DNA of 64,000 nucleotides from Citrus sinensis (GCF_022201045.2 NC_068557.1:20437501-20501500), one strand, 5' to 3'; positions 25,022 through 36,530 are shown, counted from the first letter of the stretch. Notes: a model not told the origin generated them from the sequence alone. Made by a program: numbers and translations.

Positions 25022-25692
25022 ATGGCCACAGTTGAGGTGAAACTCAACTTCTAGTAATCAAGTTCTTATGCATGCATATTGGCGTTATGGTAATAATAGG
25101 CGAATTAATTAATTTGATTGTTCGTATGCAGGTTGTGTCAGCAAAGACTGCTCTTTCCGAGGAGATCAAAGCTGAGGAGCCAGTCAAGGCTGAAGAAACT
25201 AAAACAGCTGAGGAGCCAGTCAAGGCTGAAGAAACTAAAACAGCTGATGAACCAGTCAAGACTGAAGAAACTAAAACAGAGGAGGTAGTTGCTTCAGCTT
25301 CTGCAGCACCTGTGGCACCAGAACCCGTTGCTGAAGAGCCACCAGCAGCAAAGGAAGCAGAAGCTGTTGCTGTAACTGAAGAAGCAGCGGTGGTTACTCC
25401 AGAAGCTGAAGCCCCAGCTGAAGTTGAGACAAAGGAGGTGGTAGCCGAAGATCAGCCAGCAGCAGCGGAGAAGACTACCGCAGAGAAAACTGAAGAAGTG
25501 GAAACTACTCCAACGGAGACACCAGAGCCAGCTGCTGAGAAAGAGGCCAAGGAAGAAGAGAAGAAGCCAGAGGCAGAAGTTGAAGCTGCAAAGGAGGAAG
25601 TGAAAGATGAAGAGAAACCTGCAGTTGAGAAGCCAGCTGAAGCTGAGAAGAAAGCTGACACTGATGAAGCCCCAGCTGAGAAGACTGAGTAA
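25022..25692 (+). CDS. Acidic Glu/Ala/Lys/Pro-rich protein, Hev b 5-like
   Basis: Two exons: 25022-25036 (MATVE) and 25132-25692, joined in phase across a 95-base GT-AG intron, giving 191 residues. The product begins MATVEVVSAKTALSEE, very like the start of rubber latex allergen Hev b 5 and its kiwifruit relative (MASVEV.SA.TAL). It has the same composition: nearly all Glu, Ala, Lys, Pro, Val and Thr, no aromatic residues, no signal peptide and no membrane segment. Such proteins are intrinsically disordered, acidic and abundant; their job is unknown. A 12-residue unit AEEPVKAEETKT occurs three times at 25171-25278. The tiny first exon would be missed by a search for long frames, which would instead start at an ATG inside the intron. 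Confidence 0.9.
25171..25278 (+). repeat. 36-bp coding tandem repeat, three units
   Basis: Units at 25171-25206, 25207-25242 and 25243-25278 encode AEEPVKAEETKT, AEEPVKAEETKT and ADEPVKTEETKT. The first two are identical in DNA, so the latest duplication is recent; the third differs at a few bases. Length variation between individuals is likely. Confidence 0.95.
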
Positions 25693-26447
25693 TAATATTG
25701 TAAGAACTAATGATGGCCAATTTGCACGTCCAAGTTAATTTAGTTCAGTGGTTTCAAATATTTTAGTATTCGGTAACAATAAGGGATTTTGTTTGAGTCT
25801 TGGTATCTGCAAACGACCCCACTTTTGGATCTACCATTAATTGCAACTCCACATAGCTGATCATCATGACATCCATGATCAGTGAATTGATTCAAAGAAA
25901 AAGCATGGTCTGAGCTTAATGGTGAAATTTCGGTACGTGCTATGAGGAATTGGGTTGTTGGTGCCAAGTGGTGGGTTCTTGAAATTTGTGTATTATGTAC
26001 TGTTTGCTTGTATGTTATAAATAGAAGCTCAAGTATGTTGTTGGCTACTTGGCTTGGTGAATCAGTAATAATAATATATATCAGTTGTTTTGCTTAATAA
26101 TAAAATTATATATATGTAGTGTGTCATAACATATATTTTGTTCCAAAATGGTGTTATATGATCGTGATGATCGATGCCAATTAACAAAATATGGCTGTAT
26201 AACCAAGGGTTGGTCTTTCAAGCTAATATTGGAAAATAGTTTAGTATTAATTAATTAGTTTGTCTTTTTTATCCGAGCAAAAAAACAATAAGGATGATGG
26301 GTCGTACTTATTGATCGATATTTGTGAAGAACATAAGCACTAATGGAAACACTTTTTTATATATATTTTCTATAATGTTTTTGCCCCTTCTGTTTTAAGA
26401 ATTTCATTCTGTTAGTCTTTAAGCTATGATGAATGCAGTGAGACTGT
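25693..26447. other. 3' flank of the Hev b 5-like gene and intergenic
   Basis: The 3' UTR likely runs to about 26080-26110, where AATAAT/AATAAAA words could serve polyadenylation. The rest is AT-rich with no gene. Confidence 0.5.
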
Positions 26448-26568
26448 TAGTGCGTTTGGACCAGCTGCGGTACCACCGCGCAGCTGCTCTCCGTACCATA
26501 TTCTTAGGGAATATTTTCTAAAATATAGGGTGGAAACTCGCTGCGCTGCTATAGCGCAGTTGTCCCAA
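26448..26568. mobile_element. ~120-bp hAT-like MITE
   Basis: The left end TAGTGCGTTTGGACCAGCTG and the reverse complement of the right end, GAGTGTTTGGGACAACTG, form imperfect inverted repeats with the TAGTG/GTTTGG style of hAT-type MITEs. Inner arms CGCGCAGCTGC and GCGCTGCTATAGCGC also pair in part. I could not fix an 8-bp target duplication. Confidence 0.65.
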
Positions 26569-27189
26569 ACACTCTCCTATGCCATCGAGAGTGCAAGTTG
26601 CAGTGACTCCAATATATATACACACACACACACTTATAGGTTAATAAATTAACACAAGAAATCCAATTTAACTCCACCAATCTGGTGATTCAACTCCAAC
26701 AATCTCATTCTTATCTAATAGTTTACGTATATGATTAACTATGTATAATCAAAAACCAAGATGCCTGAAAAATGAACTCAAATAAGCGGTATCTTAAGAG
26801 ATGATGAGGGTTAATATTGTAAAAGTTAAATGTCGTTTTATACAGCTGGATTTAAAGGATCAGGATTCTCTCCTGATCTAATCTTCTTTTGACTTTTTTA
26901 TATATTTTGTGCAACTTGTATATTAGTGCTACTACTACTGTACTAGTGTATGATTAAAATTTAATTATTTTTATTTTTTCATTTATGAACCTTTGGTCAA
27001 TTCATAAAATTTGCTCAGAAAAAAATCATATTAAGAGAGAGTTTTAGTTCGAATTTAAATTACATCACCCGATGTTGGTGAAATTGCACTTTTGATCTGA
27101 GTGAGAATGATGGTACAGTCTAATTTTTTTTTAATGCCTCGAATATTTTAACAAATATTATTTGAACAAAATAAAAAAATGGTGGAAAG
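26569..27189. other. Intergenic
   Basis: AT-rich with an (AC)n run at 26619-26633. Nothing coding seen. Confidence 0.5.
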
Positions 27190-27430
27190 GACAAGGACCT
27201 TATATATATATATATATAATCGATTTCTTTATACATTACACATGTTATTCACTTTATAATGGCCAGAGATTGAATCTCTCATCAGTTTTGTGCTTCACAT
27301 GATACGAGAAATAGTGCTGAATTAAATTTCATAAAAAGCAATTTAAATTACTTGGTTAACTTTTAAAAAATTTTAATGGTTACACACAGTTCGATTGAAC
27401 CAAGACGGCCTATTAGGCACATAAAACTTG
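27190..27430. repeat. Left copy of a duplicated ~230-bp segment
   Basis: Matches 28425-28655 in direct orientation. Shared words include CATTACACATGTTA, TGTGCTTCA, AATTTCATAAAAAG, TTTAAATTA and TTTTAATGG, and both copies end with a 'gaccaag/aaccaag' segment. The copies have diverged by substitutions and small gaps. Confidence 0.7.
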
Positions 27431-27673
27431 ATATTTATCATTATACATTCGCTGGTTTTAAAAAGGACGATAGCCGGAAAGCAGAGACGGTCTCTGCTTA
27501 GGTGCTTTTGGTTATTTACTTCTTGTGCCTGTGGAGGGTGAGAGTGAAGACGTTAACAGGGAGGGAAAGAGGCCTAGATACTACAATGCTGAGAAAATGT
27601 GGGGGATTTGCTATATATGTCATCGAATTTCATTATTGATTATTGATCCAATACACCATATTTTATATCAAAA

Positions 27674-27785
27674 TACAAAGAGTGTAAATCAAAGCTTTAA
27701 ATGCCACTACAATAGAATTCAAATCAAAGAGTATTACAAAGAATGTATATCAAAGTTTTAAATGCTACTGCAATAAGATTCAATC
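27674..27785. repeat. Two tandem 61-bp units
   Basis: TACAAAGAGTGTAAATCAAA at 27674 recurs as TACAAAGAATGTATATCAAA at 27735. Each is followed by GCTTTAAATGCCACTAC or GTTTTAAATGCTACTGC and a CAATAGAATTC/CAATAAGATTC segment. The reading frame at 27525-27761 runs into this repeat and is not a gene. Confidence 0.8.
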
Positions 27786-28424
27786 ACGACTATTTTTAGA
27801 GATAGCGAAGGTCAAATTTATTTTTTTAAAATAAAATAAATTTTATATTACAATGGTATACTTTGATTAAATTACTATTAAATACATGAGATTTATTAAT
27901 ATTTATAATCTAAATAAAATTAGTCTCTCATTCAAATTGAAACTTTAGAATTTAAAGGCTAGTTCTTTTTGATAAATAGTTCTTTGGAATCTACCAAAAT
28001 TAAAAAACTAAAGTATCAATTGATTTTTTTCCTGCAAAGGCCAAGTTTGTCAACAGTAGAAAATAGTTTATGGTTGGCAAGGAAGATGGAGAAAAAGGAG
28101 TCGGTTCTAGTTAATGTGGAAGAACATTACAAGCAAGTTTAAATTGAAAATTAGAGATTTATAATAAATTAAAGAATAATTTAGGAAACATCTGAGTAAA
28201 ATGTGAAAATACTATTTTCGTATTGAATGTAAGGATTAAATAGATTTAATAAGTAATTTGATGAGTTCAAATAGTTTCACTCTTGAATTAATTTACATTT
28301 AGTATCCTCCAATATCTTAACATTATTGGCATAAAAAAATACGAACAACTTATTAGTGAAGGTAAAATAAAATAAAATAAAAATTGGCAAAGGAGGGTCG
28401 GAATACAAATATTTTTTTTATGTT
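27786..28424. other. Intergenic between the duplicated segments
   Basis: AT-rich. No exon, tRNA or bounded transposon recognised. Confidence 0.5.
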
Positions 28425-28655
28425 TTCATCGATTTATTTCATACATTACACATGTTAGAGATATTTTACGATGGGCACATTGTGAGCGATTGAACTTCTC
28501 ATTTTGTGCTTCATGAAAGAAATATTCATGACATGAGTAGTAAGTTAAATAAATTTCATAAAAAGAAATTTAAATTATTTGGGTTAATTTATAACAAATT
28601 TTAATGGGTTACACAGTTTAGTATGAGTGGACCAAGAGGGGCTATAAGGCCCATT
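28425..28655. repeat. Right copy of the duplicated segment, upstream of the next gene
   Basis: See 27190-27430. This copy ends about 100 bases before the ATG at 28756, so it probably forms part of that gene's promoter. Confidence 0.65.
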
Positions 28656-28755
28656 CAAACGAATACTCGCTGCGCTGATCATAATTTTATCGCTACAGTA
28701 TCCTTTCCGGTATTTAACTACTTTTTAACGGTTCTGTTTTGAACGAAAAGCACAA

Positions 28756-29732
28756 ATGGCTTCTGTATTTGCAAATTCGGCAGCAGCAACAAGAGGCAGA
28801 GATGAAGTGTACGTGGCAGCAGTGCCATTAAGAGCCACAAAAGGACCTGCCCAGTTGCTTATGTCTTCAGCCTACACCCTCAATGTATGGGATTTGCAGC
28901 ACTTCATGGTCGTCATCAAACCCTTTTCTCCTCCTACCCACTCCCAGGTCACTTCAATTTAATTATTTTATATATATTTTTTAAATTGATCGTTTTGTTA
29001 AATTAAGTAATTAACCATTTATTAATCACTGTAAATGTTAGCTTTTTGCAGGTCTTTGTTTGTGATTTTCAACCGAAAGATCCTGAAAATATTTATACGG
29101 CCCTTGAAGTTCTATCTGGTAGATCAGTACCCGGTAAGAACACAGAAGTTCCAACATATTAACCCTCAATTATGAATCATCTTTAGCTATCTTATGTAGA
29201 ATGTCTTTTCGTGTGTGACTTTAAAGGAACGGAAACCGTATTGTTTGTCTGGGATTGGCTTTTTGAATTGGGCATCCGATGTTTCATTGATTGATATTAT
29301 GGGTTATTTTCTCTTAATCGTTACACGTTAGGCACCTAAACCTTGGAACTTCTTTAGGTTCCGTGCTGGTGAGGAAATTGACAAAACTGCCAAGAAATAA
29401 ATGTTGGTTCGTTGGATCTTCCAAATTGGACGCGGTTGATGTTGCAATCAACTTCAATAAGAGCTGGGAAACTCATTTGAGGATCGGCCAACATGATTGT
29501 CGGGACTACACTAATGGTAATAGGCTCTCTATGTTCCTTCAAATACACTCAACTTACACGTACATACATTCGCACATCCATCCACACACCGTTTTTAAAC
29601 ATTTGCAATAAATTTGAGAGTCGCTTGGGAGTGAATAATTCATCTATATTTTGTTCGGAAGGATTGGTTGAGCGTCTCACCGGAAGAAAGCTTGTGTTAG
29701 AGCACCTAAGAAGTGTTGCTGGCCAGAGTTAA
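28756..29732 (+). CDS. Conserved-looking 167-residue protein, function unknown
   Basis: Four exons, 28756-28947, 29052-29133, 29358-29516 and 29662-29732, have GT-AG ends and join in phase to 504 nt. The clean splicing argues for a real gene. There is no signal peptide or membrane span. Seen in the product: LNVWDLQHFMVVIKP with His49 in a hydrophobic strand, VFVCDFQPKDPENIYTALEV, RKLTKLPRNKCWFVG, and QHDCRDYTNGLVERLTGRK with Cys139 followed by a helix. A His in a strand followed later by a Cys at the start of a helix is the order used in circularly permuted papain-like folds (LRAT, PPPDE), so a cysteine hydrolase or transferase is conceivable; this is inference from motif order only. I do not recognise the family. 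Expected location: cytosol, chloroplast or nucleus cannot be told apart. Confidence 0.75.
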
Positions 29733-30840
29733 AGCCATCTATTCAATGTTCTCATTGTGACCATAAGTATCTCTTTTGTTATTTTTATTAGCAAATATAT
29801 GAATGAGCAACATTCTTTACATAAATCAGTAAAAGAATACTTTGTATCCGTATGTTGTACAAGCAATTTGACCTTACACGTCCAAGCTACCTGGCTTGTT
29901 AATTTTCAACGTATTGTTGTGTTCTTTAACGAGCATTATGCTCTATTTCCGTGCTCCAGAAAATCATATATCTTCATTCATACCATGTAACTTTGTTCTT
30001 TCACAATGAACAATTGAATCCTTAAAAGAGTAGGCGGTTTGTGTGATTTAATCACCCCCAAATAATAAGTATACGCAGAGCAAGAGCTCTTGAAGTCTAC
30101 TCACAAAAAAACTATGGAGAAATTTGTATGAGCGTTGAAATAAAAGAAAATAGTGATGCCTGCTTGATCTGTGTTCTGGCTTAAGTGTTTTGCTTTCTTT
30201 GTGACAAGCCTTGTAAACCGAAACAGTACTTTAAGTCAAAACTCAAAAGTCTTGCTTTGATTCTTCACTCTTTGTTTACACACACACACGCAACCATACC
30301 ATCCCATAAGCGAGATGCAAGGTATTGCACACAAGATTTTAGTCTTTAGACTTTGGAAAAAAGCATGGTAGGTTAAACATTCATGCTTGCAGAGAGATAA
30401 AGGGGGACTGGGATAAGTCATGATGAGATGCTGAATGAAAGATGTTCGATTGTTTCTTTTTTATCAGTCGATTTAATAAAGATGAAAGTTCTGCAACGTG
30501 TGAAGCTCTCTAGTTGAGAACTTTACTAGGGTTAGATTAGCAACAGGAAAATGGGGATAAAAGAGTGGGAAAGCATCTGTTCTTGACGAGCCGTTATTTC
30601 TTGAAGTAAGAAACATAGTGGCAGTAGGCAATCATCGTATACAGTGCAAGCTCAATATTAAAATGACGGTTTTTTTGTTCAGTTTGCAACTCTTTCAAGA
30701 GAACAAGATTAAATAAATCGGCCTCTAGGCATAGAGTCTCTTTTGGTGGCTGACTTTTAAGAAAACTTCCACAATCGTTTGGTGGGAAAGCATGATGAGC
30801 GGCTCTTTTGGACTTTGCCTTCAGTTTTATTTATGGAGCC
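29733..30840. other. Intergenic, 1.1 kb
   Basis: The first part is probably the 3' UTR of the 167-residue protein gene. Small open frames exist but none has splice partners, family motifs or a convincing start. Confidence 0.5.
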
Positions 30841-30949
30841 GGCTAAGTTACGTTAAACGTAACTTACGCCAGGCACAGCAACAGTGACAAGTCCCATCAC
30901 TAGCACTGTTGCTGTATCTGGCGTAAGTTACGTTTAACGTAACTTAGCC
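30841..30949. mobile_element. 109-bp hairpin MITE with palindromic arms
   Basis: The left arm begins GGCTAAGTTACGTTAAACGT and the right arm ends ACGTTTAACGTAACTTAGCC. Arms of about 46 bp pair nearly perfectly through CTTACGCCAG/CTGGCGTAAG and CAGCAACAGTG/CACTGTTGCTG around a 17-base loop. The outer 23 bases of each arm (TAAGTTACG...CGTAACTTA) are themselves near-perfect palindromes. No coding capacity and no certain target duplication. Confidence 0.85.
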
Positions 30950-31648
30950 AAAGCCTTTATATAATATTAGTCCTTGCGGTGGCAGTTTTGCAGCCCAAGA
31001 GAGACCTCTAGAACTGGGGGCGGATAATCTTAGGTCCCTGTAGCTTCAGGATGAAAAGGTATCAGCAGTGGCACCTAGAAGCAAGTAATAGAAATAGAAT
31101 TAGAAATTGTAGTACATGACTTCATAATTTCAGCTAGACATAGGCAATGAATCATTGGCGACTGGTAGAGATCTTCAAAAAACAATACTGATCAAGAAAT
31201 CCATCAATCGAGTTAGTGACCAACTCATTTCATCTTCAAAAAGCAATTTATGAGGACACAGTGAGTCGTTTAGAAACTAGTTCAGAGTGCAGTAACCTGA
31301 AGAAGTCCATAATAGAATTAGGATGTGATCTCATGCCAAGGTATACTTTTGAAATGAAGATTACAAATTGCTTCACTAGGACAGTAAGTTTATACAGAAA
31401 TTTTACACAGAAGTAAGGCATTATTTCATTTCCACTAATCTTTAATTTGTCTCTTTACATAGCCAGATACTTCAAAAAAAATTTGCAAACACTAACAGCA
31501 TGTGTGTAACATTAACAATAAGGCTTCATAGCAAGTCATAACTTGTTATAAGACAATACAAAAGAAATTTTGTAACATAATTTTATTTCAGTAGGGTATA
31601 AACTCACAGGAAGAGAAGCAGCGCTTGTGAATACCTTTCTTCTGCAGT
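30950..31648. other. Intergenic, 3' flank of the first F-box gene
   Basis: The right end should hold the F-box 3' UTR (minus strand). No other gene is seen. Confidence 0.5.
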
Positions 31649-32881
31649 TTACAAATCATGTGGTGTATCAATCCAATTGAAACTTCCCTGATGTACAATC
31701 GTTTGAAACCAATTTGGTGTCCCCTTAAATACAAACTCGTTAAATGTTCTGCACTTCGGATCATAAGAAACCAGAACTCTGCTCTTGTACTCCAACAAGA
31801 TCTCACCTTTCTCCAGAATGCATACAACTCGAACAACTCTTCCATTCAAAGAATTCTTCCAGATCTTCAAAGGTCTGTCCAGACTTTGTTTTAGTCCCTT
31901 AGGGATATAGGCTCCAATGTTTAATTCCTTAGCCCAAGATTCCTTCACATTATAATCTTTCATAACCCAAATCTCCAGTTTCCCATAATTGCCATAAACT
32001 GCTACAGAAAGACAACCACTTAGAACTGTCAGATGATAGTTACACCTATTCAGACCACCACAATCAGGTTTAGGGACCTCGCGGAATTGCTCATCTGCTA
32101 TGTCAAACGACACGATTCCACGAACAGGACTATATCTCCGAGGTCTCGTCACCCAATGAAGCCTCCCCTTCACCAATGCCTCCGATGGCCTCCGGACAAA
32201 CTGGTATGCTAATTTCCCCTTACTCCTCCAGGCAGGGCTTCCTACAGTATAGACTTGAACATCTGATCTGGGATAAATGACCCTACGGGTACGTTGGAAA
32301 CTACTATTACTACAAGATTTCCTATAATAAACTATCTTAATCACCTTGTACTCTTTACTAACAGGATGGAATCCAAATCCAAATACAACTTCTTGATCAG
32401 GATACTGCATAGATTTGGGCAGCTCAATATAATCTCTAGTAAAAGGATTATATATGCAGATTGCATCATTAAATAATGAATCAGACAGGCAAAGCAAACC
32501 GTTACATGAACCTACAGCATCAAACTCGGGCATCTTAGCTTGGAAAGGCATGTTAAATTTCCTTACCTTGTCTTGGTTATCTGAAAAATCAATAAAGCAG
32601 AGCTGGTTTCTGATGGGAAAGTCACAGTGAAGGATGAGGCACGGATTCTTTTCAGCTTTGCTTGTACTTGTAGTATTATGCAGATTAGCAAGAAGAGGGT
32701 CTTGCGCCAAGGCTCTCCAAGCTCTGCACACAAACTTGAACTGTACCAAAGATGTGATCGGGAGCCTCAGCAATATATGGAGCACGATCTCTCGAGGTAG
32801 AGTTTCCATCCCGGTTGCTTGTTGATGATCATCTTCAAGCTTGCTTCTTTTGTTCACCTTTTGCTTAACATCCAACTCCAT
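31649..32881 (-). CDS. F-box/FBA-domain protein, At3g07870-like
   Basis: A single exon encodes 410 residues from the ATG at 32881 (MELDVKQKVNKRSK). The frame stays open 57 bases further upstream, but that extension looks non-coding. The F-box is at about residues 25-70 (LPREIVLHILLRLPITSLVQ, KFVCRAWRALAQDP), where it would bind SKP1/ASK in an SCF ubiquitin ligase. It is followed by the F-box-associated region that selects substrates: MPEFDAVGSCNGLLCLSDSL, YNPFTRDYIELP, VVFGFGFHPVSKEYKVIKI, EALVKGRLHWVTRPRR, SFDIADEQFREVPKPDCGG, GNYGKLEIWVMKDYNVKESW, EKGEILLEYKSRVLVSYDP. The match to Arabidopsis At3g07870 is strong from memory. It is the most conserved copy of the cluster and probably the founder. 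The substrate is not known. Confidence 0.92.
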   Translation of the reverse strand: MELDVKQKVNKRSKLEDDHQQATGMETLPREIVLHILLRLPITSLVQFKFVCRAWRALAQDPLLANLHNTTSTSKAEKNPCLILHCDFPIRNQLCFIDFSDNQDKVRKFNMPFQAKMPEFDAVGSCNGLLCLSDSLFNDAICIYNPFTRDYIELPKSMQYPDQEVVFGFGFHPVSKEYKVIKIVYYRKSCSNSSFQRTRRVIYPRSDVQVYTVGSPAWRSKGKLAYQFVRRPSEALVKGRLHWVTRPRRYSPVRGIVSFDIADEQFREVPKPDCGGLNRCNYHLTVLSGCLSVAVYGNYGKLEIWVMKDYNVKESWAKELNIGAYIPKGLKQSLDRPLKIWKNSLNGRVVRVVCILEKGEILLEYKSRVLVSYDPKCRTFNEFVFKGTPNWFQTIVHQGSFNWIDTPHDL

Positions 32882-35800
32882 GGCTTGGGCCTGGTAGCTT
32901 TGGTAGCTCGTTAAATGAATAAATTGAGTTAAAAGCAAAGGGGTTAGGTGATGAAAAATTAAAAGGGGTTGAAGATAAACATGTAGACTTTGATGAGATC
33001 AAAATAAAATTATAATAATAATAAATAAAAAAAGAGGAGAGAGACGAAAAGAACAAGAAGAATCCACCTTTGAATAATTCTCTTGAAAATAAGAAAAAAA
33101 AAAAGATGTTTAGTTTTGGTTTCTTTCTTGATGGACCTAACAATCAGCACCGTTCATAATGTGAGTGCATAAACCGCAAAATTTTTATGAAATGAATCCA
33201 ATTCCATGTTAAATGGATGGCTGTCCCTACTGATAGTGACTAGGCAGCATTGAAAGTATTTTTTAGCAACAAAAGATTGATCAATAATGCTGTAAATATA
33301 TATAATGAAAATTTTCAAAAGGTTGAAGCTTTGTTATTATTATTATTATTATTTTCTCTCCTTTTCTTTTCTTTTCTTTTCTTTGAGTTGCGTCCACAGT
33401 GCACCCAGTGCAGCATTTTCCAAACTCCGTTAATAATCACGGGGTTGAAAGTTTCTGTACAAAAGGGGGGCCCATGACGTTATAAAAAAGTCTAAAAGCT
33501 AAACAAAATAAAAAAGTCTGGTAGCCCGGTGATACTTACAAAGAGAAGAAGAAACCAAACACTAAGCAAAATGACAGAGGGACTGATGCCTCCTTCTGGC
33601 TACCTGCCAATTGAAAATTGAAACTCAGCCCGAAAGTTCCTGATGATTTTCTGCGTTTGATGCATCACCTAGCGCCTTGCAAGTTGGCCAGATTAAAAAT
33701 ATTTTTATTTTTTTTTTGCTTAAAATAAGTGGTGGGTACGAGACAAATCTCACCGAGAGCAACGTATGATTTGTTTTGTTTTTTTTTTCTTTCTTTCTTT
33801 TTGAGAATCCTTTAATTTCAAATATCACAAACAGTTTTTTCAAAAAAAGCTCCGGATAGTTAAAAATGGAATTTCACTGTAGGCTAGCTCCACGTCCGCC
33901 GGCTGCTGGCCTACAGTCATCTACCAGGAAAACCCAGTAACAGCTCCGGTGTGTTAAATCATGTCAATGACTACCAATACGTGGAAGTGATAAAAGAAGA
34001 GAGGTAAAAATTTAACACTGTCAAAATATATGGGAAAAAATTTATTGACAGTTAAACCAATGGGAACTAAAAGATTGAAAAATAAAGATATTGGGTTCGA
34101 AGTCTTAAAAAAAGAAGAAGGGATATCACTGAGTAAAGTATCACAAACTAAAACTATCAGCAGCGTTTCATAAATATATCTATTTTATAAGTTTAAATTA
34201 TAAATAAAAATAAAACTGTTTGTGGGTTGAGAGTCCGAACTGACCCAACTCGACGCTTATGTAATTCCATTCTAATGGTTCGCTTGCTTTCTAGATAAAA
34301 GAATCAGAATCTAGAATGAGAATAACCGAAGATGGTTACTTGTTAAAATAGTAATATGAATGAGAATAAAATATGTGGGACTTATATATTTTTGGAATTG
34401 AGAAATGAGAACTTAATTTCCATCCCCGTATGAATCAAATTCTCATTTCTTAAACTACTCATTTTATCCTATCTAAATTCCATAATTTCATTTTTGCCCT
34501 CAATTAAAATACTACTATGTCATTATTATTCTTATTATTCTTATTTTTTAATTGTTGTTAATAATAAGAATAATAATTATTATTAATTATTTTGAATAAT
34601 AATAATAATTACTATTATTATAATAAATATTGCAATAATCAACTAAGATCATTTAGTAACTTATAACAATTCATTTCAATTTCAAAACAAAATAAACACA
34701 TCAACAGTAAACTAATTCTAATTCTTACATTTGAGATAAACAATTTATTCTGATTCTCATTTCCCATTAAGATTCCAACTCATTCCAATTACAAATTAAT
34801 AAATATACGATAAATGTTCGTGTCTTATTTGTATTTTTTAACACAAAAGAGCATTTGCACGGAAGAAATACCGTGTATTTTCAAATGATGTTATGCATAA
34901 ATAAAGTTGAAACGTTAAATTTGTATCTTAATAATATAACATATTTATAATAAATAATCACGTATTCATTAATGATTTATCTTATCATTTTGCTGTCACA
35001 CGATGATTTAATCGACGATTACGTATTTATTACATGAATTAGATTATTATAATGAGAGATTATTGTTTAAGTGCGGCAGTAATAATGTATTTTGCTGTTG
35101 TGATTAAAAAAAAAAAACCATCATCATGATGTCATCTCCTGCCGGTATATAATCACGATCTAACTAGCAGATGCACGTTTTTTAAATGATTTTTTTAGAG
35201 TGGGTGAGTCGCTAGTCTAAATTTTCAATGGTGCGAATAGTCCACGTGCTTGCAGATAACTCGCAGTAGCGGCTCTTCCGAATTAAAAAAAATTGACATA
35301 ATTGTAAGCAAATTGTTAAATACGTTTTGGTAAATTGAAATAATAAATCAGTTTAATTTGTATTATTCGATTTTTTAAAAAAAAATTATTTCTGTCCTAA
35401 TAAATTGACAATTCAATATAATAAATTAGAGACTTCCAGAGGAAACTCTTTTAGCCAAATAGTAAACGACTGATTTGACAAATCTAACTTGAAAATTTTG
35501 TGAAAATTTTGTTCTTTGGGTTTCAAATTAAGTCAAGCACAAAATAATGAGAACTTAATCCACATTAAGAAAAATTAACTTTTAGATATTTTGTTCAAAT
35601 TCCAAACTAAACAGCATAGATTTCCTAAATAATTTCAATTTTTGTTAATTTTGTCACTTTTTTTTAATTGTTATGGTTACGTTTATTATAATACTAATAT
35701 AGTTTGAAATCATACATTTATATGCTAAGAAATATTCTCACACTTATCTTATCTCACTAATATTCGAGAAAATATTAATCTCGATAGAGAACTTTTGTTG

Positions 35801-36530
35801 AATCCCTTAAGGTAGCGTTTACTTTTTGGATTGGATTGGGAATTCTGGGGAGTGGGAATCCTAGGATTGGGAGTGTGGAGTGGGAGTGTGAGTAGGTTGT
35901 TTACTTACACTGGAATGGAAGCATGGAATGGAGATCAGAATCCAATTTATGTGTTTACTTTGTCTTGGATTGAAAGTAAATAGTTTCAAATTACAATTTT
36001 ATCCTTATTTAAAGAATTATAGTTTTTAATTACAAAACTAATAAAAAATATATTTAATGAATAATATTTATTTTATTATATTTGTAAATTTATTATAATT
36101 ATTAATATTCTTAATTATGAACAATAAATTATTAATTGTAATTTTAATATAAACACATATGGTAAAAGATTATGAAAAGTTGAATATAAATAAACTCAAA
36201 ACTGGATCTAAATCCAATAACAAGATTCAAACTAGTGCCCTCAATTTTGGAGTGAGCAATTGCCATTGGCCAATGCCGGCTTAGTGGAGTTAATTTGGTC
36301 ATGTCTTACTGGTTTGATAAAGAAATGTATAAGTTATTCACTAATTTCATACATGACATCTTTTTGTTTTTTATCAATCATTCTACAAATGTCAGCAATT
36401 CAAGGAAAATCAAAATCACATACAAGAATGGTCGCAAATATTTAAGGTAAATGAAGGTCATGAGGGCCGATAAATTGAAGCTGAACAGCTAGTTCTCAGC
36501 CTATTTGATTCTTTATAATATTAAAAAAAA
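32882..36530. other. Intergenic, 3.6 kb between F-box copies
   Basis: The left end is the F-box promoter side, with purine- and pyrimidine-rich simple tracts at 33000-33110, 33331-33375 and 33770-33800. At about 34290-34800 words such as GAATGAGAAT and ATTCTCATTTC occur on both sides in opposite orientation, as in a decayed hAT-like MITE. At about 35810-36000 GTTTACTTT words and GGATTGG repeats suggest another. Neither has boundaries I can defend. No gene seen. Confidence 0.4.

Noticed and set aside
25452-25720. Ser/Ala- and Leu/Gln-rich reading frames on the minus strand
   Set aside because: They are the antisense shadow of the Glu/Ala/Lys-rich Hev b 5-like gene; its codon bias keeps other frames open.
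27525-27761. 78-codon frame
   Set aside because: Its second half is the 61-bp tandem repeat and it lacks any family feature; a remnant of a duplicated flank is more likely.
32882-32938. Upstream extension of the first F-box frame by 19 codons
   Set aside because: The extension (MLLTQFIHLTSYQ...) looks like leader sequence; the MELDVKQ start matches the usual length and charged N-terminus of the family.
34290-36000. Two possible hAT-like MITEs
   Set aside because: Words repeat in opposite orientation, but I could not define ends or target duplications, so they are only mentioned with the intergenic entry.
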